Positions 43,829 to 52,801 of a stretch of 59,673 bases of DNA are shown piece by piece. The stretch is from the NCBI GenBank assembly GCA_046350635.1, contig JAXLZY010000004.1, forward strand, positions 1 through 59,673, in the 5' to 3' direction. The number at the start of each line of letters is the position of its first letter. The stretch's first letter is position 1. The notes beneath the pieces are model-generated. The model saw nothing but the letters and a program-made list of their open reading frames with translations. It was not told the DNA's origin and did no database searches. The DNA is from CAZMHJ01 sp046350635. Lineage in GTDB: Bacteria; Patescibacteriota; Saccharimonadia; Saccharimonadales; CAIOMD01. The position numbers were made by a program, and so were the translations under genes.

Positions 43829-44596
43829 TTAGTACGTAGAAGTCGCGATAATAATGTGATTGAAATTATACTGGCCAGCTGGCGTGTTACCATCTATGCC
43901 ATATATATAAGAAACTGTGTACGTTGTGCTACCCGAGCTCGACGCGCTACTGGCGATTGTGTCACCTTTAACATACTTAAACTGGTTGGTAGTGTTATAG
44001 CCAGCTGCGGCAGCGCCATAGCTATACGTCGGGCCAGGTACTTGTTGAGGATCAGCACCAAACGTTACGGGTGAAGTGTTGGCAACTAAGTTTATACCAA
44101 ACAGCTCTGTATTTGTCGTGTAACCCGTTGGGCTAGACAGTGCATTGAGGTATCGTGTTGGGTTAACGGTATTAAGTGGCGGATCTGATCCGTTAACAAC
44201 CACATACCCACTGGCCAAATATGTACGGACCGTAAAAGTAGCAGTAGTTGTTGCCGCCGCAGAAGTAGATAAGTATCCTAAATCGGTGTTAATAGGATTA
44301 ACAACTAGTTCTATATACGGGTCAGCGTTAGTAGTAAAACCACCATATGCCTGGTAGTTTGCGCTTGAACTGTTACCTACACCAGTGTCACCTAAACTGG
44401 CGCGACCTTGATAATTGGCGGAACTCATATCATTTGCGCCCCCAGAACCCATAAATACTTCATCAACACCATAGCTTGGTGACGTGTACGTCGGCGCTGC
44501 AAAGGCAATGCTTTCAATAAACATGGGTGAAGCTATCGCTGCAATGATGAGCGCCAACAATCCAATGTGTTTGGTCGTTTTTTGTTTAATTCCCAT
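43829..44596 (-). CDS. Exported surface protein with shared C-terminal domain (member 4, short)
   Basis: These 255 residues have a signal peptide (IGLLALIIAAIASPMFIESI) but lack the N-domain of the other three. They begin instead with a Gly/Ser/Asn region carrying two related SSANYQ words (MSSANYQGRASLGDTG; SSSANYQAYGGF). The C-domain matches member 3: TELFGINLVANTSPVTFGAD, YNTTNQFKYVKGDTIASS, then PAGQYNFNHIIIATSTY. TAAAAT ten bases before ATG 44596 with TTGCAA 18 bases further up suggests a leaderless or very short leader. It is divergent from the adhesin-like gene. Confidence 0.7.
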   Translation of the reverse strand: MGIKQKTTKHIGLLALIIAAIASPMFIESIAFAAPTYTSPSYGVDEVFMGSGGANDMSSANYQGRASLGDTGVGNSSSANYQAYGGFTTNADPYIELVVNPINTDLGYLSTSAAATTTATFTVRTYLASGYVVVNGSDPPLNTVNPTRYLNALSSPTGYTTNTELFGINLVANTSPVTFGADPQQVPGPTYSYGAAAAGYNTTNQFKYVKGDTIASSASSSGSTTYTVSYIYGIDGNTPAGQYNFNHIIIATSTY

Positions 44597-44708
44597 TTGT
44601 AAGCCTATTTTACAATTTTATGTATATTTTTTGCAAACTGGTAGCGCTTATCTACCTGTTTGTAGTATAGTTATGGTAATAATTACTACTTATGCTTAGT
44701 TAAGAAAC

Positions 44709-45731
44709 ATGGATAATCAAAACACCACGGATCCTGCCAAGAATTCGCTCGAAAATCAAGAGACGACAGTTTCGAGCACACCTACCGTTTCTGGGCCCGA
44801 AACAGAAGATGTAAGCAACTCGCTTGACGGTACAAAAAACACCGCAACCGTAGAAGATGCACCGCGTAAAAAACCACATAAAAGTTTTGGCAAACGCATT
44901 CAAGAACTTATTGCAGGTATAAACATTTATCTACTTCTGTTTATTTTAGTATTACTGCTAGCAGGTATTGCATCCTTTGCATCATATAAGGCAAGTAAAA
45001 AAGCTGGGCAAAATACTATTGCTGGGCAAACGCTAAGCCCAAGTGACCTGCAAGGTTTAAAGAATAACGACACTACCGTTGGAGATGCCAAGCAAACACT
45101 CACAATTGCATCTAACGCTGTATTTAATGGACGCGTATTGGTTAAAGATAGTCTGGATGTTGCAGGTACAATTCGCGTTGGTGGCGCATTAAGCCTACCA
45201 GGCATTACCGTATCAGGAACTTCATCGTTTGAAGATATTCAAGTTGGCAATAACTTATCAGTTTCGGGTGACGAAGCTGTCCAGGGTACACTAACTGTTC
45301 AGAAAAATATGACCGTTGGCGGTAGCGCAACGTTTGCGGGGCAAATTTCTGCGCCCTCGCTTAGCATTGATCAGCTTATTATGAACAAAGATATTCAGCT
45401 TAATCGTCATATTGATGCAGGCGGTAGTACACCGCGAGTTGGCAGCGGTACAGCCGTTGGTGGCGCAGGAACTGTTTCGATTAGCGGAACCGATACTGCC
45501 GGTACAGTAAATATTAACTTTGGTACTGGCTTAGTGGCAGGTATTATCGCAAACATTACCTTTACTAATAGCTTTACTCAAACGCCGCACGTTGTTATAA
45601 CACCCGTAGGCTCTAACTGCGCAACACTGCAGTTTTACGTAAATCGAACTACAGGTGGCTTTTCTATAGGAACTGTCAATGCTGGTAATCCTGGTACCAG
45701 TTGTGCATTCGATTACGTCGCAATAGACTAA
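44709..45731 (+). CDS. Membrane-anchored beta-stalk surface protein, adhesin-like
   Basis: This protein has 340 residues: an acidic/Thr-rich cytoplasmic part (1-70), a membrane helix near 74-96 (NIYLLLFILVLLLAGIASFA), and an outside part of short repeated strands (VFNGRVLVKDSLDVAGTIRV, LSVSGDEAVQGTLTVQKNMT, VGGSATFAGQISAPSLSI) as in bactofilin or tail-spike beta-helices. The globular end has FTNSFTQTPHVVITPVGSNC and FYVNRTTGGFSIGT, similar in style to phage tail-fibre tips. Type II topology puts the tip outside. Its stop overlaps the atpC stop by 4 bases from the other strand. A host-contact role is inferred only. Confidence 0.65.
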   Translation: MDNQNTTDPAKNSLENQETTVSSTPTVSGPETEDVSNSLDGTKNTATVEDAPRKKPHKSFGKRIQELIAGINIYLLLFILVLLLAGIASFASYKASKKAGQNTIAGQTLSPSDLQGLKNNDTTVGDAKQTLTIASNAVFNGRVLVKDSLDVAGTIRVGGALSLPGITVSGTSSFEDIQVGNNLSVSGDEAVQGTLTVQKNMTVGGSATFAGQISAPSLSIDQLIMNKDIQLNRHIDAGGSTPRVGSGTAVGGAGTVSISGTDTAGTVNINFGTGLVAGIIANITFTNSFTQTPHVVITPVGSNCATLQFYVNRTTGGFSIGTVNAGNPGTSCAFDYVAID

Positions 45732-46042
45732 ACGTCTAAAAATACAACTACGTCATCTGCTTTTACTTGCATGATACCGCGTGTAATTTTAATAATTTCG
45801 TCGTCTTTACCAGCTGACCTAATAACTAAATCGCACGGATTTAACAGCGTAATAAAGTTATGGTGACCCGCTAAAATATCGAACGGACCAGTATCGTTTG
45901 CAGCAGAAACACTATCTACTTCGCCCTCGAAATAATTTTTAAACGGTGCATACACTTTTAAATGAAATATATCCCCTTCTTTGGGGCTCTTTTTGTTATC
46001 GTCAACTATTTGGCCAGTCGAGGCGTCTTGGCGCTTTGCCAT
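45728..46042 (-). CDS. atpC: ATP synthase F1 subunit epsilon, short form
   Basis: The 104 residues contain only the N-terminal beta-sandwich (IFHLKVYAPFKNYFEGEVDS, GPFDILAGHHNFITLLNPCD, GIMQVKADDVVVFLDV). The C-terminal helical hairpin that can inhibit ATP hydrolysis in many bacteria is absent, against a usual 130-140 residues. It ends the atp operon, 4 bases after atpD. Confidence 0.88.
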   Translation of the reverse strand: MAKRQDASTGQIVDDNKKSPKEGDIFHLKVYAPFKNYFEGEVDSVSAANDTGPFDILAGHHNFITLLNPCDLVIRSAGKDDEIIKITRGIMQVKADDVVVFLDV

Positions 46043-46046
46043 AGCG

Positions 46047-47351
46047 TTACACCACTATTTCTTCGATACCTTTAAGTGTTTCGTCACGCGTAAAGTATTC
46101 ACCTTTAATACCGCTCAGTTTTTCGGTTACGAACATATGTTGCGTAAAGTACTGTATGAGTTTTTTCGCCTTAGCATATTCTGCACGGTCAGCGGGACTA
46201 AGTTCGTTCTCACCAATAATTGCGATAATCCCCTTAAGCTGCTCATATTTTTGCAAAATGGACTGGACCTGAACGCTAAGCACATAGTGACGCTCACCCA
46301 CGACATCCGGTGATAGTAGACTCGAAGTAGTAAGTGTAAGGTCGACCGCCGGTCGAATACCTTGTTCGGCAACCTTACGACTCAGCACAATAACTGAATC
46401 AAGCTCGTGCGAAATCACCTGCACAGCCGGGTCAGAAAGGTCGTCGGCGGGCACGTAAATAGTCTGCAGGCTCGTAATAGAACCGTTTTCGTTCGAGCTT
46501 AAGCGGTCTTGTAAAACTTTAACGTCAGAAAAGATAGTTGGCTGGTAACCACCTTCGTTTGGAATAAGGTCCATAATGGTTGCAAGTTCGTTTTTAGCCT
46601 GAACAAAACGGTACATATTATCAGCAAAAAACAGAATATCCTTGTGCTCTTCGTCCCTGAAGTATTCGGCTAGGGCAACGGCTGAAATACCAATTAAACT
46701 ACGTTGAGCCGGATTTTCGTTCATTTGTCCAAAGAACATACAGGTATTTTGCAAAAGCTCGTATTCTTGCAGAGTTTCATAGAGTTCGTGACCTTCACGT
46801 ACACGTTCACCAATACCTGCGAAGAATGACAAACCAGAACCCGAACGTGCAATATTGTGAATCAGTTCCATCGTAAGCACAGTCTTACCCACACCGGCAC
46901 CACCAATGACGCCGATTTTGCGACCTTTCACAAACGGCGTAAAGAAGTCGATGACCTTAATACCAGTTTCGAGGATTTCTGGCTTACTGGCCGTGAAACT
47001 CGTACTCTTGGCACCTAATTTTAGGATATCTTTACGCGGTGCATCAGCAGGTACTGGGTCAAGACCATCGAGTGGATCGCCAAGGGCATCAAAAATGCGA
47101 CCAATCGTAACTTCGCCCACCGGCACCTCAACGCCACGACCCGTTCGTTCAACCGGCATGGCCTTTTGGATATGCTTATTTGAACGTAAGTTAATACATA
47201 TCGCAATAGTGTCACTCGCGAGTGAATCAACCAAAAGTGGGCTTTTTTCTTTATTTTGAACAAGTACTACTTCGCCAATTTCTGGCATATCTTCGGCAAA
47301 TTCTACCCGAATAACGAGGTCTTTAACTGCAACAACTGAGCCTTTGGTCAT
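46047..47351 (-). CDS. atpD: ATP synthase F1 subunit beta
   Basis: This is the catalytic subunit, 434 residues. Walker A is GGAGVGKTVLTMELI near 150; the catalytic Glu lies in GIGERVREGHELYETL; Walker B region is DILFFADNMYRFVQA; QTIYVPADDLSDPA and the DELSPADRAEYAKAKK region near the end correspond to the DELSEEDK motif. It is slightly shorter than the usual 460-480. Coupled to atpG (overlap 4 bases). Confidence 0.96.
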   Translation of the reverse strand: MTKGSVVAVKDLVIRVEFAEDMPEIGEVVLVQNKEKSPLLVDSLASDTIAICINLRSNKHIQKAMPVERTGRGVEVPVGEVTIGRIFDALGDPLDGLDPVPADAPRKDILKLGAKSTSFTASKPEILETGIKVIDFFTPFVKGRKIGVIGGAGVGKTVLTMELIHNIARSGSGLSFFAGIGERVREGHELYETLQEYELLQNTCMFFGQMNENPAQRSLIGISAVALAEYFRDEEHKDILFFADNMYRFVQAKNELATIMDLIPNEGGYQPTIFSDVKVLQDRLSSNENGSITSLQTIYVPADDLSDPAVQVISHELDSVIVLSRKVAEQGIRPAVDLTLTTSSLLSPDVVGERHYVLSVQVQSILQKYEQLKGIIAIIGENELSPADRAEYAKAKKLIQYFTQHMFVTEKLSGIKGEYFTRDETLKGIEEIVV

Positions 47352-48205
47352 ACGTGAGCCTTTCTGAGCCCGTTAATAATTTCTTTAAGGCGTTCGTCTT
47401 TAATTGCTCGCTTGGCTCGACTATACATAAGTTTATACTCACCAACACTATCGTTGGCACGGTTATGGGCCGCTGACATAGCCTGAAATCGGCTCGCGTA
47501 TTGAGCTAGTTTTGATTCCAAGATTACCTGGCTTAAAGCGATATTCATCATAGAACGCTCAAGGTGATCAACCACCGCAAATGAGCTTGGTTCAAAAATA
47601 TAGGTTGCTTCGTTGATAATTTCCTTACCTTGCTCCACGTCTTTACCCTGCTCTTCAACGGCGCTACTAAGGCTAATACGCTTAACGTCTTGGACCGTGA
47701 GCGAAACATAGGTTTGATAAAACACGTTTGTCGATTTATATTGCTGAACTTCCCTAATAATAGGTGTCACATTGATATTTTGGTCTTTAGCAGGTAGCTT
47801 AAAGTACTTTTTAAAGCTGACTCCACGTTGCGCAAGCTGAATAGCACCGTGGTGCCCAATCACAATAATGTCGTTCTTTTCTTTGTCGTAGCTTTTAAGC
47901 ATCCAACTAATGAGTTTTTGGTCGATGTCACCGCTAAAACCACCTTCGGCGGTAATGACAATAAATAGTTCTTTATCAATCACATCGCTATCGTCTTCTA
48001 AGATATGACGGCCAAACGCAAACGGGGTACCGGCACGAATCTGGGTGTACATTTGCCATAACGTATCAAAGTAGTTTTGGCTTTGTAGTACCTGGGTTTT
48101 AATCTGAGCAATACGCATACTTGCAATACCCTCGAAAACACTCGTTAATTCGCTAAGAGTTTGCATACCTACGATGTCACGTTCGATTTCTTGCGGTCGT
48201 TTCAT
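47348..48205 (-). CDS. atpG: ATP synthase F1 subunit gamma
   Basis: The 285-residue central shaft. The N-terminal helix begins MKRPQEIERDIVGMQTLSEL and the C-terminal helix has RFQAMSAAHNRANDSVGEYK, matching the conserved gamma end (MxxAtxNA..). The middle Rossmann-like domain contains ELFIVITAEGGFSGDIDQKL, the GLCG-region counterpart. It overlaps atpA and atpD by 4 bases each. Confidence 0.93.
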   Translation of the reverse strand: MKRPQEIERDIVGMQTLSELTSVFEGIASMRIAQIKTQVLQSQNYFDTLWQMYTQIRAGTPFAFGRHILEDDSDVIDKELFIVITAEGGFSGDIDQKLISWMLKSYDKEKNDIIVIGHHGAIQLAQRGVSFKKYFKLPAKDQNINVTPIIREVQQYKSTNVFYQTYVSLTVQDVKRISLSSAVEEQGKDVEQGKEIINEATYIFEPSSFAVVDHLERSMMNIALSQVILESKLAQYASRFQAMSAAHNRANDSVGEYKLMYSRAKRAIKDERLKEIINGLRKAHV

Positions 48206-49635
48206 CGCTTAATCTCCATAAGGCTCTTAGACTTAAGCTCCGTTTTAATTTCATCGTAGTTAGATGTTTTATCGTCTTCCTTGACCTTGGCCGCGTATTC
48301 GTTTGCAAGCGCTTTTAATGCTTCTAGGTCGAGCATTTCGCCTTCGGCTAAATCGAGCGTGATTTCAAACATCATTTGCTGTGCAATTAAGCTAAATGTT
48401 TCGGTTGGTTTTTGGCCTATCAGTTCATAAATACGTTTACCCGCCGCTAGATCTTGCTTAGCTTCAAGTGCCAGTTCTGAACCAAAACGTGAGTATTCTG
48501 CAGCCTGGCGATACGACGATAAGGTCTTCATGACGCGTGCTGTTATTTCGTGCTGACGACTATTGTGACCGACACCACCGACACGCGTAACTGAAAGACC
48601 AATATTAAGCGCCGGGCGAATACCATCCCTAAAGATATCCATATCTAAAATCCACTGACCGTCGGTAATAGACATAATGTTGGTTGGTAGGTAGGCTGTA
48701 ATATCACCCCCCGATGCAAGTACCATTGGGAAACTTGTAAGTGTTTTTGTATTGCTTGCTAGGCGCCCTGCGCGCTCGAGAAGGCTCGAATGAGCAAAGA
48801 ACATGTCTCCCGGATACGAGTCACGACCTGGACTGACACCTGCTAATAGTGAGATTTCACGATAGGCCATAGCGTGGCTGGTTAAGTCGTCGTAAATAAT
48901 AATGGCGTTTTCGTTAAGTCCCTGCCATAAATATTCTGCCATTGCGCATCCAATATACGGTGCGAGATATGTTAAAACGAGTGATTCAAACAAGGTCGAA
49001 ACAATAACAATAGTATTTTTAAGAGAATCTTGTTCTTGCAAACGTGAAAGTAGAATATCGACATCGGCACGGCGCTTGCCAATAAGTACGTAAATTACCG
49101 TAACTCCTGTATCTCTTTGGTGTAGTGCCATCTGAGTCATCAGCGTACTTTTACCTGATTTACTATCACCCAATATAGCCATACGCTGACCGTGCACAAT
49201 CGGAAACAGACTATCTATAACCGTTACACCTGTTTCGAGCTGATCAGAAAGCTGTTTACGCGTATAGAGTGGTGGTGCAGGGTTAAACACTGGCCAGGTA
49301 GCATCTGCCGCTATCGGACCCTTACCGTCAAGTGGCTCGCCCATCACAGAAATAACACGGCCAATAAAGTCTTTACCGACCTTAGTAACAAGTTCATCGT
49401 GTTGTACGACAAGCGTCATACCAACGCGTAATTCATTATCGCCAAGGTGTAAAATTTCTACGTGATCTTCGTAAATATAGTGAACAATCCCCTTAGAGCC
49501 GTCTTCGAACAACACCAGCGAGTGCTGATTTACGGGGTGTAGACCACGAGCTTTAACGAGATATTTGTTAACTCCAACAACTTCCCCGATAGGGTGGCCA
49601 GATTCAATTAAGAACTCGAAGTGCTTACCACTCAT
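48202..49635 (-). CDS. atpA: ATP synthase F1 subunit alpha
   Basis: The 477-residue non-catalytic subunit. The beta-barrel start (GEVVGVNKYLVKARGLHPVN), nucleotide domain and C-terminal helical domain are complete. The P-loop reads GDSKSGKSTL rather than the usual GDRQTGKT, a change in a region normally near invariant. The arginine of LNIGLSVTRVGGVGHN, which reaches into the beta site, is conserved. It overlaps atpH by 4 bases. Confidence 0.95.
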   Translation of the reverse strand: MSGKHFEFLIESGHPIGEVVGVNKYLVKARGLHPVNQHSLVLFEDGSKGIVHYIYEDHVEILHLGDNELRVGMTLVVQHDELVTKVGKDFIGRVISVMGEPLDGKGPIAADATWPVFNPAPPLYTRKQLSDQLETGVTVIDSLFPIVHGQRMAILGDSKSGKSTLMTQMALHQRDTGVTVIYVLIGKRRADVDILLSRLQEQDSLKNTIVIVSTLFESLVLTYLAPYIGCAMAEYLWQGLNENAIIIYDDLTSHAMAYREISLLAGVSPGRDSYPGDMFFAHSSLLERAGRLASNTKTLTSFPMVLASGGDITAYLPTNIMSITDGQWILDMDIFRDGIRPALNIGLSVTRVGGVGHNSRQHEITARVMKTLSSYRQAAEYSRFGSELALEAKQDLAAGKRIYELIGQKPTETFSLIAQQMMFEITLDLAEGEMLDLEALKALANEYAAKVKEDDKTSNYDEIKTELKSKSLMEIKR

Positions 49636-50099
49636 ACCGCCAAAGCCTCCTTGAGCTTCTCGCGGTTACGGTACAAGTGCTGACGCAAGCTAAAGTCAAA
49701 CTGATGGTTTGGAGTTCTTAGCACAATGCCCGCTGCAATCGTTGGCTGTAGTCCAACATTAATAACAATTCGTGGATCAATTTCTTTACGGAGCCACTCA
49801 ATAATACGCTGGACAACCTCTGGTGGTGGATCGGCCGGAAAGCTAATATGGACACTTGGTGCATCTTTTTTGAATTTTTCGAGCTCTGCAAGTAGCGCCG
49901 CACAAGCTTCTTCGGAACGTAAGTCTACTTGGTTTTCGACCGCCAACGCCCGTAAGCTCGAAGAAATAGCTGGGTATTTTATCGGGCTTTCGTGTCGCAT
50001 GATACTTTGTGCCACCATATCAGAAAAAACACGTAATTCTCGATGTACGTGTGTAATATCTTGGCGGCTTGCAATTAATAGCGGTAGTTTAAGTTCCAC
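49632..50099 (-). CDS. atpH: ATP synthase F1 subunit delta
   Basis: The 155-residue peripheral-stalk subunit. The C-terminal LRKEIDPRIVINVGLQPTIA..GIVLRTPNHQFDFSLRQ fits the conserved delta end (LGSVVRIGDxVYDGSVRxxL position). The N-terminal helical domain is short; the protein is about 20 residues below the usual 175. Identification leans on position between atpF and atpA. Confidence 0.8.
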   Translation of the reverse strand: MELKLPLLIASRQDITHVHRELRVFSDMVAQSIMRHESPIKYPAISSSLRALAVENQVDLRSEEACAALLAELEKFKKDAPSVHISFPADPPPEVVQRIIEWLRKEIDPRIVINVGLQPTIAAGIVLRTPNHQFDFSLRQHLYRNREKLKEALAV

Positions 50100-50724
50100 T
50101 GCGAATATCCTCTACGATGGCTTCTTTGTTTTCTTCTAGGTATTGGAAAATGTAATCAAGTTGGACAGTGAGGTCAATTTCGTTACCAATAGCGGCTAAA
50201 ATATAGTGGTTAACGATATCCGCCATATTTTTTTCGAAATGGTCAATTAAGCGTTGCTTTTCGGCAGCTGCTTGGTCGTTCATCTGTTTTTCGAGCACAA
50301 CGCGTTGTTGCTCGATAACTGCTTGAGTTTTTTGGATAGAATCGAGTGCTAGGTCTTTGGCGTTTGTAATTGATTCTTCATATTTCGCAAACTCATCTTG
50401 CAAAACACGCTTAATTTCTTCTTTCATGTAGTCATTAAGCTGACTGGTAGTTAAGCGCAAATCTTGCTGTAAGAACATGGCGTTTTCGCCAATGATTTTT
50501 TCGAAGTGTAGGCGACCCCTGTTTCGAAGCTCTTCGCGGAACTCATCGTTAAAAATGCGTTCAGCGTCTTTTTCGGCTTCTTCGGCCAATGTGTCTTGGG
50601 TTACTTTTTTGGGTTTTTTAGACCCGCCAAACGAAATACCCTTCGTTTTCAAGATAGCAAACACAAATACACCGCCAGCAATCAGCAGTAGCCCCAACAC
50701 TATTGCGATTTGACCAGTTGTCAT
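50089..50724 (-). CDS. atpF: ATP synthase F0 subunit b
   Basis: The 211-residue protein has one N-terminal membrane helix (6-26, IAIVLGLLLIAGGVFVFAIL), a basic segment (GGSKKPKKV) and a long charged helix (about 40-175) expected to form the peripheral stalk. It is longer than the usual 160 and ends with a distinct block ILAAIGNEIDLTVQLDYIFQ. Overlaps atpH by 11 bases. Sequence similarity to b is weak, as is normal. Confidence 0.75.
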   Translation of the reverse strand: MTTGQIAIVLGLLLIAGGVFVFAILKTKGISFGGSKKPKKVTQDTLAEEAEKDAERIFNDEFREELRNRGRLHFEKIIGENAMFLQQDLRLTTSQLNDYMKEEIKRVLQDEFAKYEESITNAKDLALDSIQKTQAVIEQQRVVLEKQMNDQAAAEKQRLIDHFEKNMADIVNHYILAAIGNEIDLTVQLDYIFQYLEENKEAIVEDIRSGT

Positions 50725-50751
50725 TAGTTTGCCACCCCCCTCATTTTTTTG

Positions 50752-51591
50752 TTACAACCTTAGCAGTAAGTATACGCCAAATATACCGCTTAAGAAAACC
50801 ATTAAACCGATTATAACGACTTGGAATAACCCACGGATGATCGATTTCTTACTTAGTGGGTTACGACCGATAGCAATAAGGCTACTACGCACGGCACTAT
50901 AAATAAGACTACCGGCTATCATTGCTGCAACCACCAAAATAACAAGGCTTAAGTACACACGTATTGGTGAAACAGATTTACCAGCAATCATTTCACTGGC
51001 GCGACGCAGTGCGTTCGGGAGGTTATTGTCACTTTTTAGTAGTGGGTTCTTACCTATGCTGACGTCTACAAGTACACGACCAATTTTTATTTGCTGTTCT
51101 TTACCGTTTGTATCTTTTACTTTTGCCGTACCGACAAGTTGGCCAGCGTCATCACCCTTAAATGATTCGAGAGCCTTGCCTAGAATGACGGGGTCGTAGT
51201 CGCCACCCTTCATACCAATACCAGCAACAGACGATACGGCTATATAATCACCTTGTTTAATCGAACCTGCTTGGTCGCTTACGAGCACGCTAAATCGGCC
51301 GCCACTGGCAACATAGACTTTTTCGTTATCGTTACCAAGTAACACAGCGGAGTCATTGGCGCCAATAACAACACCATGAAGGCGCTCGTACTGGTCGTTA
51401 TTTATTGGCTCTACTTTACGTAAATCATCCTTTTTAAGCCCGACAATCATGCCACGCTGCAACACGACATCAGAGCCGTAGCCCTGCGTCACTGTTTGCG
51501 CGGTCGCAAACGGAGCCATAGACAGCATAGCTACAAATGTAGCACCAGCAATAACTAGTAGTGTTTTGAATATTTTTTGTACGTACGTCAT
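50752..51591 (-). CDS. Exported protein with C-terminal c-subunit-like helical hairpin, first gene of the atp unit
   Basis: This 279-residue protein has a signal peptide (SMAPFATA cleavage region near 30), an exported beta-rich domain (31-200: VVLQRGMIVGLKKDDLRKVE; GRFSVLVSDQAGSIKQGDYI; an YibE/DUF4131-like or SH3-like pattern is possible) and two membrane helices. The hairpin reads AMIAGSLIYSAVRSSLIAIG-RNP then IIRGLFQVVIIGLMVFLSGI. The RNP turn resembles the R-Q/N-P loop of F0 subunit c, but the second helix has no Glu or Asp, so it cannot carry protons. It starts an operon with atpF; atpB and atpE are absent here. TATACT lies upstream, followed by a small hairpin AAGGGT/ACCCCTT. Confidence 0.6.
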   Translation of the reverse strand: MTYVQKIFKTLLVIAGATFVAMLSMAPFATAQTVTQGYGSDVVLQRGMIVGLKKDDLRKVEPINNDQYERLHGVVIGANDSAVLLGNDNEKVYVASGGRFSVLVSDQAGSIKQGDYIAVSSVAGIGMKGGDYDPVILGKALESFKGDDAGQLVGTAKVKDTNGKEQQIKIGRVLVDVSIGKNPLLKSDNNLPNALRRASEMIAGKSVSPIRVYLSLVILVVAAMIAGSLIYSAVRSSLIAIGRNPLSKKSIIRGLFQVVIIGLMVFLSGIFGVYLLLRL

Positions 51592-51642
51592 AAGGGGTTG
51601 TTACCCTTTGACGTTAGTATACCGCTTTTGCTTATAACAATG

Positions 51643-52782
51643 CTACTTTTTTACAAGTAAAGTAATCAGATTGCGTATTGATTGTTCTGTCGTGTATCGC
51701 CCAAGGGTAATTCTGATGCTGCTTTGAGCTGCTTCATCAGATAACCCCATCGCTTTTAAGACATGTGATGGCTCATCGTTACTTGCACTACACGCCGACC
51801 CCGTTGCAACTTGGACACCTTGTTCGTCTAGTTCCATAAGCAAGCGCTCGTTATCTGTGCCAGGAAATGTTACGTGCACATTATTAGCTACGCGCCGATT
51901 ACCCTTTGGACCATTGATAACACAATCGGGTCGCTGTGCTTCAAGCTCGCGTATCAGTAGGTCACGAAGTTCTGTCAGCCTTTTAGTTTCTGACTGAACC
52001 GTTCCCCTGATGCGTTGCCATGCAGTTGCAAAGCCAACAATATTAGCTAGGTTTTCGGTACCACTTCTTAAGTTCCACTCTTGCCCACCACCGTAGATGA
52101 GTGGCGTAAGCCGTATGCCAGCCTTTACAAAAAGTGCACCGCACTGCTTTGGACCATACAGTTTGCCTGCATTAATTGTCAGCATATCGACGCCCAAGCG
52201 TGAAATGTGAATATCAAGATAATTTGTCGCCTGGCACGCGTCGGTATGAACATATAATGGTCGGTCGTTGCCGTCTTTTTGACGTTGTTTACGCACCTCA
52301 TTTACAAGCTGGACGATATCGTGAACTGGCTGAATCGACCCAACTTCGTTGTTTACAAGCATAATACTGATAAGAACGGTTTTATCGGTTATTGCATCTG
52401 CGAGCTGCTTAAGATCAACCATACCTTTTTCATTCACCCCAATAACCGTCGAGTTATAGATTTTTGCCGGTTCGAGAATGGAGTCATGTTCTATGGCACT
52501 GGTAATAAAATGTGCGTCTGGGTGCTGCGATAACACACCGTGCAGAGCCATATTATTTGCCTCGGTACCACCAGCGGTAAAAATAATTTCTGTTGGGCGA
52601 GCCCCTAAACCCTTCGCAATCGTGTGTCGCGCCTCGTCAAGCGTAAGGCGATTATCACGAGCGCCAAGATACAATGCCGATGGATTATAAAAAGTATCAG
52701 CAAAGAACGGCTTCATAGCCTCGATCACTTCGGGCAACATTGGGGTTGCAGCGGCATAGTCAAAGTAGTTTTCAAACTGCAT
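51643..52782 (-). CDS. Cysteine desulfurase (NifS/IscS class)
   Basis: This 379-residue PLP enzyme takes sulfur from cysteine. The start MQFENYFDYAAATPMLPEVI is typical; HTDACQATNYLDIHISRLG holds the PLP-binding Asp/His region, INAGKLYGPKQCGALFV the Schiff-base Lys, and ATGSACSASNDEPSHVL the persulfide Cys loop near 325. No iscU or sufU lies nearby, so its clear partner is MnmA (36.8-37.8 kb). TAAGG lies eight bases before the ATG. It follows a small unknown gene by 19 bases. Confidence 0.94.
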   Translation of the reverse strand: MQFENYFDYAAATPMLPEVIEAMKPFFADTFYNPSALYLGARDNRLTLDEARHTIAKGLGARPTEIIFTAGGTEANNMALHGVLSQHPDAHFITSAIEHDSILEPAKIYNSTVIGVNEKGMVDLKQLADAITDKTVLISIMLVNNEVGSIQPVHDIVQLVNEVRKQRQKDGNDRPLYVHTDACQATNYLDIHISRLGVDMLTINAGKLYGPKQCGALFVKAGIRLTPLIYGGGQEWNLRSGTENLANIVGFATAWQRIRGTVQSETKRLTELRDLLIRELEAQRPDCVINGPKGNRRVANNVHVTFPGTDNERLLMELDEQGVQVATGSACSASNDEPSHVLKAMGLSDEAAQSSIRITLGRYTTEQSIRNLITLLVKK

Positions 52783-52801
52783 ACTACAACCTTAGCACGT
52801 C

